DNA of 64,000 nucleotides from Xanthobacter flavus. Lineage in GTDB: Bacteria; Pseudomonadota; Alphaproteobacteria; Rhizobiales; Xanthobacteraceae. Every line of letters starts with the position of its first letter. Position 1 is the stretch's first letter. Both the position numbers and the translations under genes were made by a program. Below the pieces are notes generated by a model that searched no databases, had not been told where the DNA came from, and was given only the letters and a program-made list of their open reading frames with translations. The stretch spans positions 4,113,001 to 4,177,000 of the forward strand of contig NZ_JAGGML010000001.1 in the NCBI RefSeq assembly GCF_017875275.1, given 5' to 3'. Of this stretch, positions 26,264 to 34,915 are shown in pieces.

Positions 26264-27166
26264 ATGCGCTTCGTGAGCTTCCGCCACGCCGGCGAAGACC
26301 GCGCCGGCGTGCTTGAGGGCGATGGCGCGGGTGCCGATGACGTGGTGTTCGACCTCGCCCATCCGGCCATGGCCGATGCCCTCGGCGGCGTCGCGCCCCA
26401 TGTCCATGCCCTGATCCCCGCCGGCCTGCCCGAGGTGGTTGCGCGCATCGCGGCCCACGGGCTTTCCGATGCCGCGCGGCTCCCGGTGCGCGAGGTGGAC
26501 CTGCTGGCGCCCTATGTGCCGCCGCGCATCTACGCGCTCGCCTTCAATTATCGCGATGCGCTGGCCGAACGCGGCATGGCGGCGCCGGCCGAGCCGGTGC
26601 TGTTCATGAAGCAGGCCTCCACCGTCGTCGGGCCGGGCGCGCCCATCCTTCTGCCCCCGGATATCGGCGGCTGCACCTATGAGGTGGAGATCGCCGCCAT
26701 CATCGGCCGCCGGGCGCAGAACGTGGCCCGCGAGGATGCGCTCTCCCACGTCGTCGCCTATGCCGTCTTCAACGACATCAGCGCCAGCGAGATGATCAAG
26801 CGCGACGGCGGCTTCACCCGCGGCAAGAATCTGCCAACCTTCGGTCCCCTCGGCCCCTTCCTCGCCAGCGCCGACGAGATCGCCGATCCGCACGCGCTCG
26901 CCCTCTCCCTCGACGTGGACGGCACCCGGCTGCAGGAGGGCGTCTCCGCGGACCTCGTGTTCGACATCGCCGATCTGGTCTCCCGCCTCTCGCAGGCCCA
27001 CACGCTGGAGCCGGGCGATGTGATCGCCACCGGCACGCCGGCCGGCGTCGCCGGCATGCGCAAGCCGCCGGCCTGGCTCAAGCCCGGCTCCGTGGTGCGT
27101 GCGCGTGTGGAAGGGCTCGGCACTCTGGTCAATCCCATCGTGGAAGGTGCGCCCTATGGCGAATGA
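26264..27166 (+). CDS. Fumarylacetoacetate hydrolase (FAH)-family protein
   Basis: A 300-residue metal-dependent hydrolase, decarboxylase or dehydratase acting on 2-oxo or 2,4-dioxo acids. Typical FAH motifs are IYALAFNYRDA, the metal-binding stretch TYEVEIAAIIG, a catalytic-like YAVFNDISA and TGTPAGVAG. In an acid-sugar pathway such a protein often handles a 2-keto-3-deoxy or 2,4-diketo-3-deoxy intermediate. It overlaps the following dehydrogenase gene by 11 bp. Confidence 0.9.
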   Translation: MRFVSFRHAGEDRAGVLEGDGAGADDVVFDLAHPAMADALGGVAPHVHALIPAGLPEVVARIAAHGLSDAARLPVREVDLLAPYVPPRIYALAFNYRDALAERGMAAPAEPVLFMKQASTVVGPGAPILLPPDIGGCTYEVEIAAIIGRRAQNVAREDALSHVVAYAVFNDISASEMIKRDGGFTRGKNLPTFGPLGPFLASADEIADPHALALSLDVDGTRLQEGVSADLVFDIADLVSRLSQAHTLEPGDVIATGTPAGVAGMRKPPAWLKPGSVVRARVEGLGTLVNPIVEGAPYGE

Positions 27167-28124
27167 GCGGCCGATCGTCTTCGCCACCAATGCGCTGCAT
27201 CCGGACGGCGCGGCGCTGCTGGAGGGCGTTGCCGAAATCGTCGTCGGCCCCGACACCTCCGACGACACCCTGCGCCGCCTCACCCGCGACGCCGACGCGG
27301 TGATCGTCCGCGCCAAGCTGCCAGACGATGTGTTCGAGGGCGCGGAGCGCGTCCGGGGCGTGGTGCGGCACGGGGTGGGGCTCGACTTCATCCCCGTCGC
27401 GGCGGCGACCGCGCGCGGCATCCCGGTCGCGAACCTTCCCGGCAGCAACACGCAGACGGTGGCGGAATATGTGTTCTCCGCCCTGTTCCATCTGCGTCGG
27501 CCGCTGGCGCGTGTGGATGCGCGGCTCAGGGCGGACGGCTGGAACCCGGCGCGGGCGGTGGGCGACACCACCCGCGAGATCGCGGGTTCGACCCTCGGCA
27601 TCATCGGGCTCGGCGCCATTGGCCAGCGCGTCGCGGCCATCGCGCGGGCCGGGTTCGGCATGCGCGTCATCGGCGCGTCGCGCTCCGGCGGTGCGGTCGA
27701 GGGCATCGAGGTGGTCGATCGGGAGGCGCTGTTCGCCCAGAGCGACGCGGTGGTCATCGCCTGTCCGCTGACGCCGCAGACCAGGGGCCTCGTGGACGGG
27801 CGCCTTCTCGCCCGGATGAAGCCGGATGCCGTGCTCATCAATCCCGCGCGCGGCCCCATCGTGGATACGCAGGCGCTCCTCACCGCGCTCAAGGCGGGGT
27901 GGATCGGCGGGGCCGCGACCGATGTCTACGACAGCCATCCCGTGCCGCCGGACAGCCCGCTCTTCGACCTGCCGAACCTGCTGATGACCCCCCACCTCGC
28001 CGGCATCACCGCCACCTCCATGCGGGCCATGAGCATCGGCGCCGCCGAGGAGGTGCTGCGCATCCTCAAGGGCGGGGAGCCGCAGAACCTCGTCAATCCC
28101 GATTACCGCGCCGCGCGCACCTGA
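27156..28124 (+). CDS. D-isomer-specific 2-hydroxyacid dehydrogenase
   Basis: A 322-residue NAD-dependent dehydrogenase. The Rossmann motif is GLGAIGQ, the substrate arginine is in NPARGP and the catalytic histidine in TPHLAG. The usual catalytic Glu in DVFE-type sequences reads DVYD here, so the histidine's partner may be an aspartate. Starts at ATG 27156 inside the end of the FAH gene. It likely reduces a 2-ketoacid or oxidises a 2-hydroxyacid in the same pathway. Confidence 0.91.
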   Translation: MANERPIVFATNALHPDGAALLEGVAEIVVGPDTSDDTLRRLTRDADAVIVRAKLPDDVFEGAERVRGVVRHGVGLDFIPVAAATARGIPVANLPGSNTQTVAEYVFSALFHLRRPLARVDARLRADGWNPARAVGDTTREIAGSTLGIIGLGAIGQRVAAIARAGFGMRVIGASRSGGAVEGIEVVDREALFAQSDAVVIACPLTPQTRGLVDGRLLARMKPDAVLINPARGPIVDTQALLTALKAGWIGGAATDVYDSHPVPPDSPLFDLPNLLMTPHLAGITATSMRAMSIGAAEEVLRILKGGEPQNLVNPDYRAART

Positions 28125-28138
28125 ACCGCGCCAACAGA

Positions 28139-28246
28139 TTAGAGCATTTCCGGCGAATTCCGGTTCGCCGGAAATGCTCTAAAACTCTGATTAAACGCAT
28201 TTTCTTCACGCGAACCGGAATCCACTTCGCTCGAAAATGCTTTAGA
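28139..28246. repeat. Composite rhizobial intergenic repeat
   Basis: A perfect 19-bp inverted repeat (arms 28139-28157 and 28164-28182, spacer TTCCGG) containing AGAGCATTTCCGG. A second imperfect hairpin follows (GCATTTTC at 28197-28204 paired with GAAAATGC at 28233-28240, enclosing GCGAACCGGAATCC). From memory, sequences of this type are widely dispersed in rhizobial and methylobacterial genomes. It fills most of the gap before the second enolase gene. Confidence 0.8.
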
Positions 28247-28260
28247 ACCGAGAGAGCCCC

Positions 28261-29400
28261 ATGCGCATCGCCTCCGTCCGTGCCGTCCCCGTCTCCTTTC
28301 GCGTGCCCGAGGGCAAGAACGTCACGCTGGGCATCGGCCGGGCGGTGAAGCGGGATTCCGTGCTGGTGCGGGTGGAGACGGACGAGGGCATCGTCGGCTG
28401 GGGCGAGGCCCATCACGGCCGCTGCCCGGGCGCGGTGGCGAAGCTCATCGACACCACCTTGTCCGAGCTGGTGCTGGGCATGGACGCGCTGGACGTGGTG
28501 GGCGTGTGGCAGAAGGTCTACCGCATGCAGCTCGCCAGCCACGGCATGGGCGCAGCGGCGGCCCTCGCTCTGAGCGGGCTCGACATCGCCTTGTGGGACA
28601 TCCGCGGCAAGGCGATGAACGCGCCCATCCATCGCCTGCTGGGCGGCGCGCCGAAGAAGATCAAGGCCTATGCCGGCGGCATCTCGCTGGGCTGGCAGGA
28701 TCCGGCGGCGCTGGCGGAGGAGGCGCAGTCCTACGTGGCGCAGGGCTATCGCGCCCTGAAGCTGCGCGTGGGCGACACGCCGCGCCGCGACATCGCGCGG
28801 GTGGAGGCGGTGCGCGCGGCGGTGGGGGACGAGATCGACATTCTCGTCGACGGCAACACCGGCTGCTCGCTCGACGACGTGCGCCGGGTGATGCCGGCCT
28901 ATGAGGCGGCGAAGGTCGGCTGGTTCGAGGAGCCGTTCCCGCCCCACGATTACCGCAGCTACCAGGACGCCGCGAAGCTCGGCACCGTGCCGCTGGCGGC
29001 GGGGGAGAACCATTATACCCGCTTCGAGTTCACCCGCCTGATCGCGGACGGCGCCGTCTCCTTCGCGCAGCCGGACCTCTCCAAGGCCGGCGGCATCACC
29101 GAATGCCACCGCATTGCGGTGCTGGCCTCCGCCTGGAAGATGTCGGTGAACCCGCACACCTCCGCCACCGGCATCAATATGGTGGCGACGCTGCATTTGA
29201 TGTGCGCGGTGGACAACCCCGGCTATTTCGAGGGCGACGTCGCCCACCACAACCCGTTCCGCGACGAGGTGTGCGGCCTGCCGTACCAGCTCGCGCCGGA
29301 CGGCACCGTCACCTGCCGCGAGGGGCCGGGCCTCGGCATCGAGGTGGACGAGGCTTTCCTCGCCGCCCACCCGCTCATCGAGGGCCCGTGCTACGTGTGA
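28261..29400 (+). CDS. Enolase-superfamily enzyme (mandelate racemase group), copy 2
   Basis: A 379-residue relative of the gene at 25118-26260 with a KLR pair at residues 167-169 (ALKLRVG), so the second catalytic position is arginine. Metal ligands are in LVDGNTG, WFEEPF and AGENHYT, and NPHTSAT supplies the histidine. The substitution suggests a different substrate or stereochemistry from copy 1, for example a racemase/epimerase or another acid-sugar dehydratase. Separated from the preceding operon by the repeat at 28139-28246 and convergent with the TRAP permease gene. Confidence 0.91.
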   Translation: MRIASVRAVPVSFRVPEGKNVTLGIGRAVKRDSVLVRVETDEGIVGWGEAHHGRCPGAVAKLIDTTLSELVLGMDALDVVGVWQKVYRMQLASHGMGAAAALALSGLDIALWDIRGKAMNAPIHRLLGGAPKKIKAYAGGISLGWQDPAALAEEAQSYVAQGYRALKLRVGDTPRRDIARVEAVRAAVGDEIDILVDGNTGCSLDDVRRVMPAYEAAKVGWFEEPFPPHDYRSYQDAAKLGTVPLAAGENHYTRFEFTRLIADGAVSFAQPDLSKAGGITECHRIAVLASAWKMSVNPHTSATGINMVATLHLMCAVDNPGYFEGDVAHHNPFRDEVCGLPYQLAPDGTVTCREGPGLGIEVDEAFLAAHPLIEGPCYV

Positions 29401-29412
29401 CTTTGGGGGCCG

Positions 29413-31275
29413 TCACAGGAAGCCGGTGGAAATCCACGGCACGGCGGCGACGATGATGAGGCCGACGAGCAGCGCGATCATGTAGCCCACGATGGGCTTC
29501 ATGCCCGCGTCCGGGCTGATGCGGCTGATGGCGCAGGCGGCGTAATAGCCGACGCCGAACGGCGGCGCGAACAGGCCCATGCCCATGGCGAGGATCACCA
29601 CCATCGAATAGTGCACCTCGTTCACCCCCACCTGCCGCGCGATGGGGAAGAGGAGGGGGCCGAACAGCACGATGGCCGGAATTCCCTCCAGCACCGAGCC
29701 CAGCACCACGAACGCCACGATGGACACCGCGAGGAAGCTCGCCGCCCCGCCCGGCAGCGCGCGCATGGCCTCGGCCAGCGCATTGGAGAAGCCGGACTGG
29801 GTGAGCGCCCACGCCATGCCAGTCGCCGCGCCGATGATGAACAGGATGGCGCCGGACAGCGCCGCCGTATCCACCAGCATGGGGAACAGGCGGCGGAAAT
29901 CGAACCGGCGATAGATGAGCAGGCCCGCCACCACCGAATAGACGATGCCGATGGTGGAGACCTCGGTGGCGGTCGCGACACCCTCGATCACCGCCGCGCG
30001 GATGACGAAGGGCAGGGCAATGGCCGGCACGGAGATGATGAAGGCGCGCCCCACCTCGCCCCAGCTCGCCTTGGCGACGCCGCTCAGATCCTCATGGCGA
30101 TAGCGCCACCACACCACCGTGCAGAGCGCGACAGCGAGCACCAGCGCCGGCAGCAGGCCGCCGGTGAACAGCGCCGCGATGGAGACGCCCGTGACGGAGC
30201 CGATGGTGATGAGCACGATGGAGGGCGGGATGGTCTCTGTCTGCGCGCCCGTCGCGGAGAGCAGCGCCACGAGGTCGCCGGGCTTGGCGCCGCGCTTGGT
30301 CATTTCCGGGAACAGAACGGGGGCGACGGCGGCCATGTCGGCGGCCTTCGAGCCGGAGATGCCGGAGACGAGATACATCGCGCCCACCAGCACATAATGC
30401 AGGCCGCCCCGCACATGGCCGAGGAGGCTGGCGAGGAAGGCCACCATGGCCTTCGCCATGCCCGTCATCTCGATGAGCTGGCCGAGGAACACGAACAGCG
30501 GCACCGCGAGCAGGATGAGGTGGCCCATGCCCTCGTCGAAGCGGCCGATCACCACCATGCTCGGCGTGTGGGTGGAAAGCGCGATGTAGGCGAAGGTGGC
30601 GATGCCGAAGGAGAAGGCGATGGGCACCGCCATCAGCACCATCACGCCCACGCCGAACAGGAAGAAGATCAGGAGGTTGTAGTTGCCGAGCTTGAGGAAC
30701 ACCGGCCCCAGCGCATAGAACCCGCCGACGATGGCGGCGACCACGAGGATGGCGAGCAGGGTGTCCCGCGTGGTGGCGTGCTGGGCGAGCTTGAGCAGCC
30801 CCACCATCAGCATCAGCACCGTCCCCACCGGGATGGCGGCGGCGCGCCAGGTGTTGGGGATCTCCAGCGCCGGCATCACCACATAGGCTTCCTCCTGCGC
30901 GTACTCGATGGCCGGATGGAGGATCATCAGCAGGAAGGCCACGGCGGAGGCGATGGCGATCATGTCGAAGAAGGCGCGGGCACGCGGCTTCATCATGCCG
31001 ACGATGGCCGTCATGCGCATGTGCTCGCCCCGGTTCAGCGCGATCACCGCGCCGAACATGGACAGCCACAGGAAGAGCATGGAGGCAAGCTCGTCCGACC
31101 AGATCAGCGGCTTGTGCAGGGCATAGCGGAAGATCACGCCCGCCAGCAGCACCAGGATTTCCGCCACCACCAGCGCCGCGGCGGGGATCTCCGTCAGCCA
31201 GCCCAGGAGGGCGCTGGCCTTGACCGCCCACGCGCGTCCGGTGGCGTCCGAAGGGTCATGGGTGTGTAGCGACAT
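29413..31275 (-). CDS. TRAP transporter fused permease (DctQ-DctM)
   Basis: A 620-residue inner-membrane protein. Residues 1 to about 170 match the small DctQ subunit (four helices, IWSDELASMLFLWLSMFGA), and the rest the large DctM subunit (many helices; GISGSKAADMAAVAPVLFP and GAQTETIPPSIVLI are typical). It moves carboxylates with Na+ or H+. No DctP receptor gene adjoins it; the nearest is the orphan at 34916-36007. Convergent with the second enolase gene, so it probably serves the same substrates. Confidence 0.92.
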   Translation of the reverse strand: MSLHTHDPSDATGRAWAVKASALLGWLTEIPAAALVVAEILVLLAGVIFRYALHKPLIWSDELASMLFLWLSMFGAVIALNRGEHMRMTAIVGMMKPRARAFFDMIAIASAVAFLLMILHPAIEYAQEEAYVVMPALEIPNTWRAAAIPVGTVLMLMVGLLKLAQHATTRDTLLAILVVAAIVGGFYALGPVFLKLGNYNLLIFFLFGVGVMVLMAVPIAFSFGIATFAYIALSTHTPSMVVIGRFDEGMGHLILLAVPLFVFLGQLIEMTGMAKAMVAFLASLLGHVRGGLHYVLVGAMYLVSGISGSKAADMAAVAPVLFPEMTKRGAKPGDLVALLSATGAQTETIPPSIVLITIGSVTGVSIAALFTGGLLPALVLAVALCTVVWWRYRHEDLSGVAKASWGEVGRAFIISVPAIALPFVIRAAVIEGVATATEVSTIGIVYSVVAGLLIYRRFDFRRLFPMLVDTAALSGAILFIIGAATGMAWALTQSGFSNALAEAMRALPGGAASFLAVSIVAFVVLGSVLEGIPAIVLFGPLLFPIARQVGVNEVHYSMVVILAMGMGLFAPPFGVGYYAACAISRISPDAGMKPIVGYMIALLVGLIIVAAVPWISTGFL

Positions 31276-31489
31276 GGAGACCTCTTACCCGATGCAAGCG
31301 AGCGCGCCGACTCGCGGGCTGAACGGTCTGCGAAGATCGCTCCGGGCTCAAGGGGAAAGGCGGGGGATGGGGCGCCACAGGCCCCGCCGTGTGGGGCTTG
31401 CCCACGGCATTTTCGCGTTTCGGCGCGGCGCACAACGCTGAAGCGGCGTTTGTGCGCCGCATCAACGGCTTCTGTCGGAAGGCGAAGTC

Positions 31490-31940
31490 CTAGACCACCT
31501 GCTCGGACAGGCGGCCCAGTTCCCGCGAGACGAGATCGCGATAGACGCCCGGTCGCCGCATCAGCTCCTCGGGCGGCCCGCTCTCCACCAGCCGCCCGCC
31601 GCGCAGCACCAGGATGCGGTCGAACCTGCGCAAGGTGGAGAGGCGGTGCGCGATGGTGATGACGGTGCGCCCGGTCATCAGCCGCTCCAGCGCGGCGCGG
31701 ATCGCCTCCTCGGCCTCGGTGTCGAGCGCCGAGGTGGCCTCGTCGAGAATGAGGATGGGCGCGTTCTTGAGGAAGGCGCGGGCGATGGCGATGCGCTGGC
31801 GCTGCCCGCCGGAGAGCTTCACGCCCCGGTCGCCGACGATGGTGTCGAGGCCCTGCGGCAGCTCCTCGATGAACGGCAGGCAGCGCGCCGCCACGGCCGC
31901 TTCCCACACTTGGTCGTCGCCCGCCTCGGGCCGGCTCGCC
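31490..31940 (-). pseudogene. Remnant of an MsbA-type ABC exporter ATPase
   Basis: Only the last part of a type I exporter nucleotide-binding domain remains: a signature LSGGQRQRIAIARAFL, Walker B ILILDEATSALD and H-loop IAHRLSTL are intact, but the transmembrane domain, Walker A and Q-loop are absent. Homology appears to stop near 31925-31940, where the sequence switches to an MFS fragment on the other strand. A complete exporter subunit would be about 580-600 residues. No plausible start or function remains. Confidence 0.75.
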
Positions 31941-32180
31941 CACCGGAGCGGCCATTTCAATCTGGCGCAGGGGGCGGTGGGATGCGCCATGGGCATCGGC
32001 GCCTCCATCAGCACCCTTCTCGCCGGCATCGTCGCCGACCGCTTCGGCAGCTTCGCCGCCTTCGAGATGCTCGCGGCGCTGGCGGCGCTCGGCTTTCTCG
32101 CGGTGCTGGTCGCCATGCCGGAGACGCGGCGGCAGGAGGACGAGGCTATTTCGGCAGCTTCACCCGATGGCGGGCAATGA
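31941..32180 (+). pseudogene. Remnant of an MFS transporter C-terminus
   Basis: The plus strand encodes about 80 residues resembling the last two helices of an MFS permease (GHFNLAQGAVGCAMGIGAS, then IVADRFGSFAAFEML and PETRRQE). It begins abruptly at the junction with the ABC remnant and ends at TGA 32180, overlapping the end of the metalloprotease-like gene. The two fragments meet tail to tail, which indicates a deletion or rearrangement joining two once-complete transporter genes. Confidence 0.65.
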
Positions 32181-32697
32181 TCTCGTCCAGCTCCGTCCGC
32201 AGCATGGACATGGTTTCGCACAGCCCCATGGCGATCTCCTGGATCGCCGCCTGGGCGGCATCCTGAAGCACCAGCTTCTTCGCCTTCTCGATGCAGTAGC
32301 CGGTGAACAGGGCGTCCTGCTCCGGGCCGAGGGCGAGGCCGGACTTGAGCGTGAGAATTTCCGCCGCGTCGCTGCGGTGGGAATTCACCCTGGGGGAATA
32401 CAATGAGGCGTGCCGGCGCCAGTATTCCGTCTCCGCCACCTGTCCGGCCATGAGGACGACGATGGCGTCGGCCACGCGACGCCGGTCGGCTTCCACGGTG
32501 GGATCGAGGGGCGCGCTTTCGGCGTCGGCGAAGCGGGTCTGCCCGCTCAACCCGTCCGGCGGGTGCAGCAGCGCCTCGGTCACGTCCCGCCTGAGCAGAA
32601 CCGCCACGAGCGCGTGCCCCGCCTCATGCACCGCGATGGCCTTGCGGCGGATGCCGAGGGGGATCTCGTGGACAGGGGTGGGGTGCGTAACGGTCAT
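32146..32697 (-). CDS. FtsH/M41-like metalloprotease domain without AAA ATPase
   Basis: A 183-residue soluble protein with the zinc-protease motif HEAGH (in AVHEAGHALVAVLL) and a downstream SDAAE that fits the third metal ligand seen in the M41 family. The AAA+ domain and membrane helices of FtsH are missing. The ATG at 32697 is favoured over one at 32733. Its 3' end overlaps the MFS remnant by 35 bp on the other strand. It may be a stand-alone protease acting on unfolded substrates; its role is unknown. Confidence 0.75.
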   Translation of the reverse strand: MTVTHPTPVHEIPLGIRRKAIAVHEAGHALVAVLLRRDVTEALLHPPDGLSGQTRFADAESAPLDPTVEADRRRVADAIVVLMAGQVAETEYWRRHASLYSPRVNSHRSDAAEILTLKSGLALGPEQDALFTGYCIEKAKKLVLQDAAQAAIQEIAMGLCETMSMLRTELDEIIARHRVKLPK

Positions 32698-32757
32698 GGC
32701 GGTTTCGCGACAGCGGGACCATGGCCGAAGCATTTCCCGTACCAGCCGGGCAGCGGT

Positions 32758-33171
32758 TCAGCGCGCGGCTGTCACCACCTCGCCGTCTTCCTTGGTGAAG
32801 CTTTCCGGCGGCGTCTCCAGTAGATCCAGCACGACCTCGGAGGGCCGGCACAGGCGCGTGCCCTTCGGCGTCACCACGATGGGCCGGTTCACGAGGATGG
32901 GGTGCTCGACCATGGCCGCGAGCAGGGCGTCGTCGGTCACCTCCGGCCCGTCGAGCTTCAGCTCGGCGACGAGCGGCTCCTTGGCGCGCAGAAGGTCGCG
33001 CACAGGCGCGCCTGCGGCGGCGGCGAGGTCCTTGATCTGTGCCTTGGTCCAGCCGGTCTTGAGATATTCCACCGCCGTCGGCTCGACGCCGGAGGCGCGG
33101 ATCATGGCGAGGGTGTTGCGCGAGGTGCCGCAGCGCGGGTTGTGATAGATGGTGACGGCAAAATCGCTCAT
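32758..33171 (-). CDS. arsC: Arsenate reductase, glutaredoxin-type
   Basis: A 137-residue ArsC that reduces arsenate to arsenite with glutathione and glutaredoxin. The catalytic cysteine is in HNPRCGTSRN near residue 14, and RPIVVTPKGTRLCRP supplies the conserved substrate arginines. No arsenite pump gene (arsB/acr3) is nearby. It lies 20 bp after a truncated arsR reading frame, so it probably once belonged to an ars operon. Start ATG 33171. Confidence 0.92.
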   Translation of the reverse strand: MSDFAVTIYHNPRCGTSRNTLAMIRASGVEPTAVEYLKTGWTKAQIKDLAAAAGAPVRDLLRAKEPLVAELKLDGPEVTDDALLAAMVEHPILVNRPIVVTPKGTRLCRPSEVVLDLLETPPESFTKEDGEVVTAAR

Positions 33172-33191
33172 CGGCTTGATCTCTCGCGAAG

Positions 33192-33365
33192 CTAGCTGCA
33201 CAGCGCGAGGCTGGCGGAGAGCGTATTGGCCGGAACGCCGAGCCGGCGCGCCATCTCGCCGGCCGCAATGCCCTCCGGTCCCGCCTCGACGAGCAGGCGC
33301 AGCGCGCTGAGGCGGCCTTCGTGTGCGAGGGCGGATAGGACGGGGACGGCCTGATTTAATTCCAT
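33192..33365 (-). pseudogene. Truncated ArsR-family regulator
   Basis: A 57-codon frame begins ATG 33365 and reads MELNQAVPVLSALAHEGRLS, continues through AAGEMARRLGVPANTLSASL and meets TAG at 33192-33194. This is the start of an ArsR/SmtB winged helix up to the recognition helix; the wing, dimerisation helix and any metal site are missing (normal length about 100-120). It directly precedes arsC. I infer loss of repressor function, leaving arsC constitutive or under another regulator. Confidence 0.65.
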
Positions 33366-33586
33366 ATTTCATGAATAATAGAAATATAGCCCGGCCGCAA
33401 CAGGCGGACTACAACAAGGTCCCATGAAAGGATGGCGTCCGTTCTGCCTAGGGTTTAATCAGCGCCCATATGTCGGGCTTTGCAGGCGCCGCCTCTCGTG
33501 CGAATCAGAAGAAGACTTCAAACCGTTCCAGTCCGGCCCCCGCGCCTGCCCCAGATGCGCGCCGACCGGCCGGGGAGTTGAGTGAC

Positions 33587-34735
33587 ATGATGAGCCACAC
33601 GGCCGAGCTTTCCGAGGACACCGTCCGTTCCACTTTGGCCAAGGTGCGCACGCCGGAAGGCGTCGCCTTGTCCGTATCGCCGGCGCTGGCCGGCGTCGTG
33701 GTCACGTCGGGCAAGGTCTATCTCTCCATCAACATCGATCCGGCCCAGGCGCGGGCGTGGGAGGATGTGCGCATCGCCGCCGAGAATGCGGTGAAGGCGC
33801 TGCCGGGCGTCGCCTCGGCCCTCGTCACCCTCACCGCCGAGCGCAAGCAGGCTCCCGCACCGGCTGCCGCGGCCCACAATCATGGCCATGGCCACGCCCA
33901 TGGCGGCGCGCCGGCCCCCCGTGGCATCGCCGTGCCGGGCGTCGCCTCGATCATCGCGGTGGCGTCGGGCAAGGGAGGCGTGGGCAAGTCCACCACCTCC
34001 ATCAACCTCGCGCTGGCGCTGCGGGACCTCGGCCTCAAGGTCGGCCTGCTCGACGCCGACATCTACGGCCCCTCGGTGCCGCGCCTCACCGGCGTCGCCC
34101 AGAAGCCGGAGACCACGGCGGACGGCAAGACCATGCTGCCGCTAGAGAATTTCGGCCTGCAGCTGATGTCCATCGGCTTCCTCGTGGAGGAAGACACGCC
34201 GATGATCTGGCGCGGGCCCATGGTCATGTCCGCCATCTCGCAGATGCTGAAGGACGTGAAGTGGGGTCCCCTCGACGTGCTGGTGGTGGACATGCCCCCC
34301 GGCACCGGCGACGCCCAGCTGACCATGGCGCAGCAGGTGAACCTCGCCGGCGCGGTCATCGTCTCCACCCCGCAGGACCTGGCCCTCATCGACGCGCGGC
34401 GCGGCGTCGCCATGTTCGAGCGGGTGAACGTGCCGATCCTCGGCGTGGTGGAGAACATGTCCCACTTCATCTGCCCCCATTGCGGCGGACGCTCGGACAT
34501 CTTCGGCCATGGCGGCGCCCATGCGGAGGCGGACAAGATGGGCGTGCCGTTCCTCGGCGAGATCCCGCTCCACATGCGCATCCGCGAAATGTCGGACGCC
34601 GGCCTGCCGATTCTCGTCTCCGATCCCGACAGCCCGCAGGCGGATGCCTACCGCCACGTCGCCACCGGCGTGAAGGCGGCCCTCGACAGGGCCACGGCCC
34701 AGAGCCGGCAGGCGCCCCGCATCGTCATCGAGTGA
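33587..34735 (+). CDS. mrp: Mrp/ApbC/NBP35-type iron-sulfur carrier ATPase
   Basis: A 382-residue ParA/MinD-superfamily ATPase that carries and transfers Fe-S clusters. An N-terminal DUF59/MIP18-like domain (residues 1 to about 90) is followed by a histidine-rich linker (HNHGHGHAHGG). The deviant Walker A is GKGGVGKST, and the C-terminal CPHCGG holds the bridging-cluster cysteines. Start ATG 33587 follows GGGGAG; ATG 33590 is equivalent. The His-rich linker could bind metal. Confidence 0.93.
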   Translation: MMSHTAELSEDTVRSTLAKVRTPEGVALSVSPALAGVVVTSGKVYLSINIDPAQARAWEDVRIAAENAVKALPGVASALVTLTAERKQAPAPAAAAHNHGHGHAHGGAPAPRGIAVPGVASIIAVASGKGGVGKSTTSINLALALRDLGLKVGLLDADIYGPSVPRLTGVAQKPETTADGKTMLPLENFGLQLMSIGFLVEEDTPMIWRGPMVMSAISQMLKDVKWGPLDVLVVDMPPGTGDAQLTMAQQVNLAGAVIVSTPQDLALIDARRGVAMFERVNVPILGVVENMSHFICPHCGGRSDIFGHGGAHAEADKMGVPFLGEIPLHMRIREMSDAGLPILVSDPDSPQADAYRHVATGVKAALDRATAQSRQAPRIVIE

Positions 34736-34743
34736 TGCGGGTG

Positions 34744-34801
34744 CGGCACCGGCTGGGGCGGTGCCGGGAATTTGAGCCGCCGGGGCATTTTTTCCCCGGC
34801 G
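34744..34801. terminator. Two stem-loops after mrp
   Basis: CGGCACC/GGTGCCG (34744-34750 with 34760-34766) and CGCCGGGG/CCCCGGCG (34778-34785 with 34794-34801, loop CATTTTTT). Neither is followed by a clean T-run, but together they probably end the mrp transcript. Confidence 0.45.
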
Positions 34802-34915
34802 CGCCGCGTTTCATACCTTCCTCTGCGTTGAGCCCGAACGACGCCTGTTCTAAAAGCGGTACGACGGCCCGCCCCAGAAGCGGCGCTGCGTTTAAAGAGC
34901 CCCAGGGAGTTCTCC

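Noticed and set aside
28139-28182. Intrinsic terminator of the 2-hydroxyacid dehydrogenase gene
   Set aside because: The stem is strong but lacks a T-run and matches a known type of dispersed repeat; it may still slow polymerase.
31276-31489. Small gene between TRAP permease and ABC remnant
   Set aside because: No frame with a ribosome-binding site or sensible composition; probably decayed sequence.
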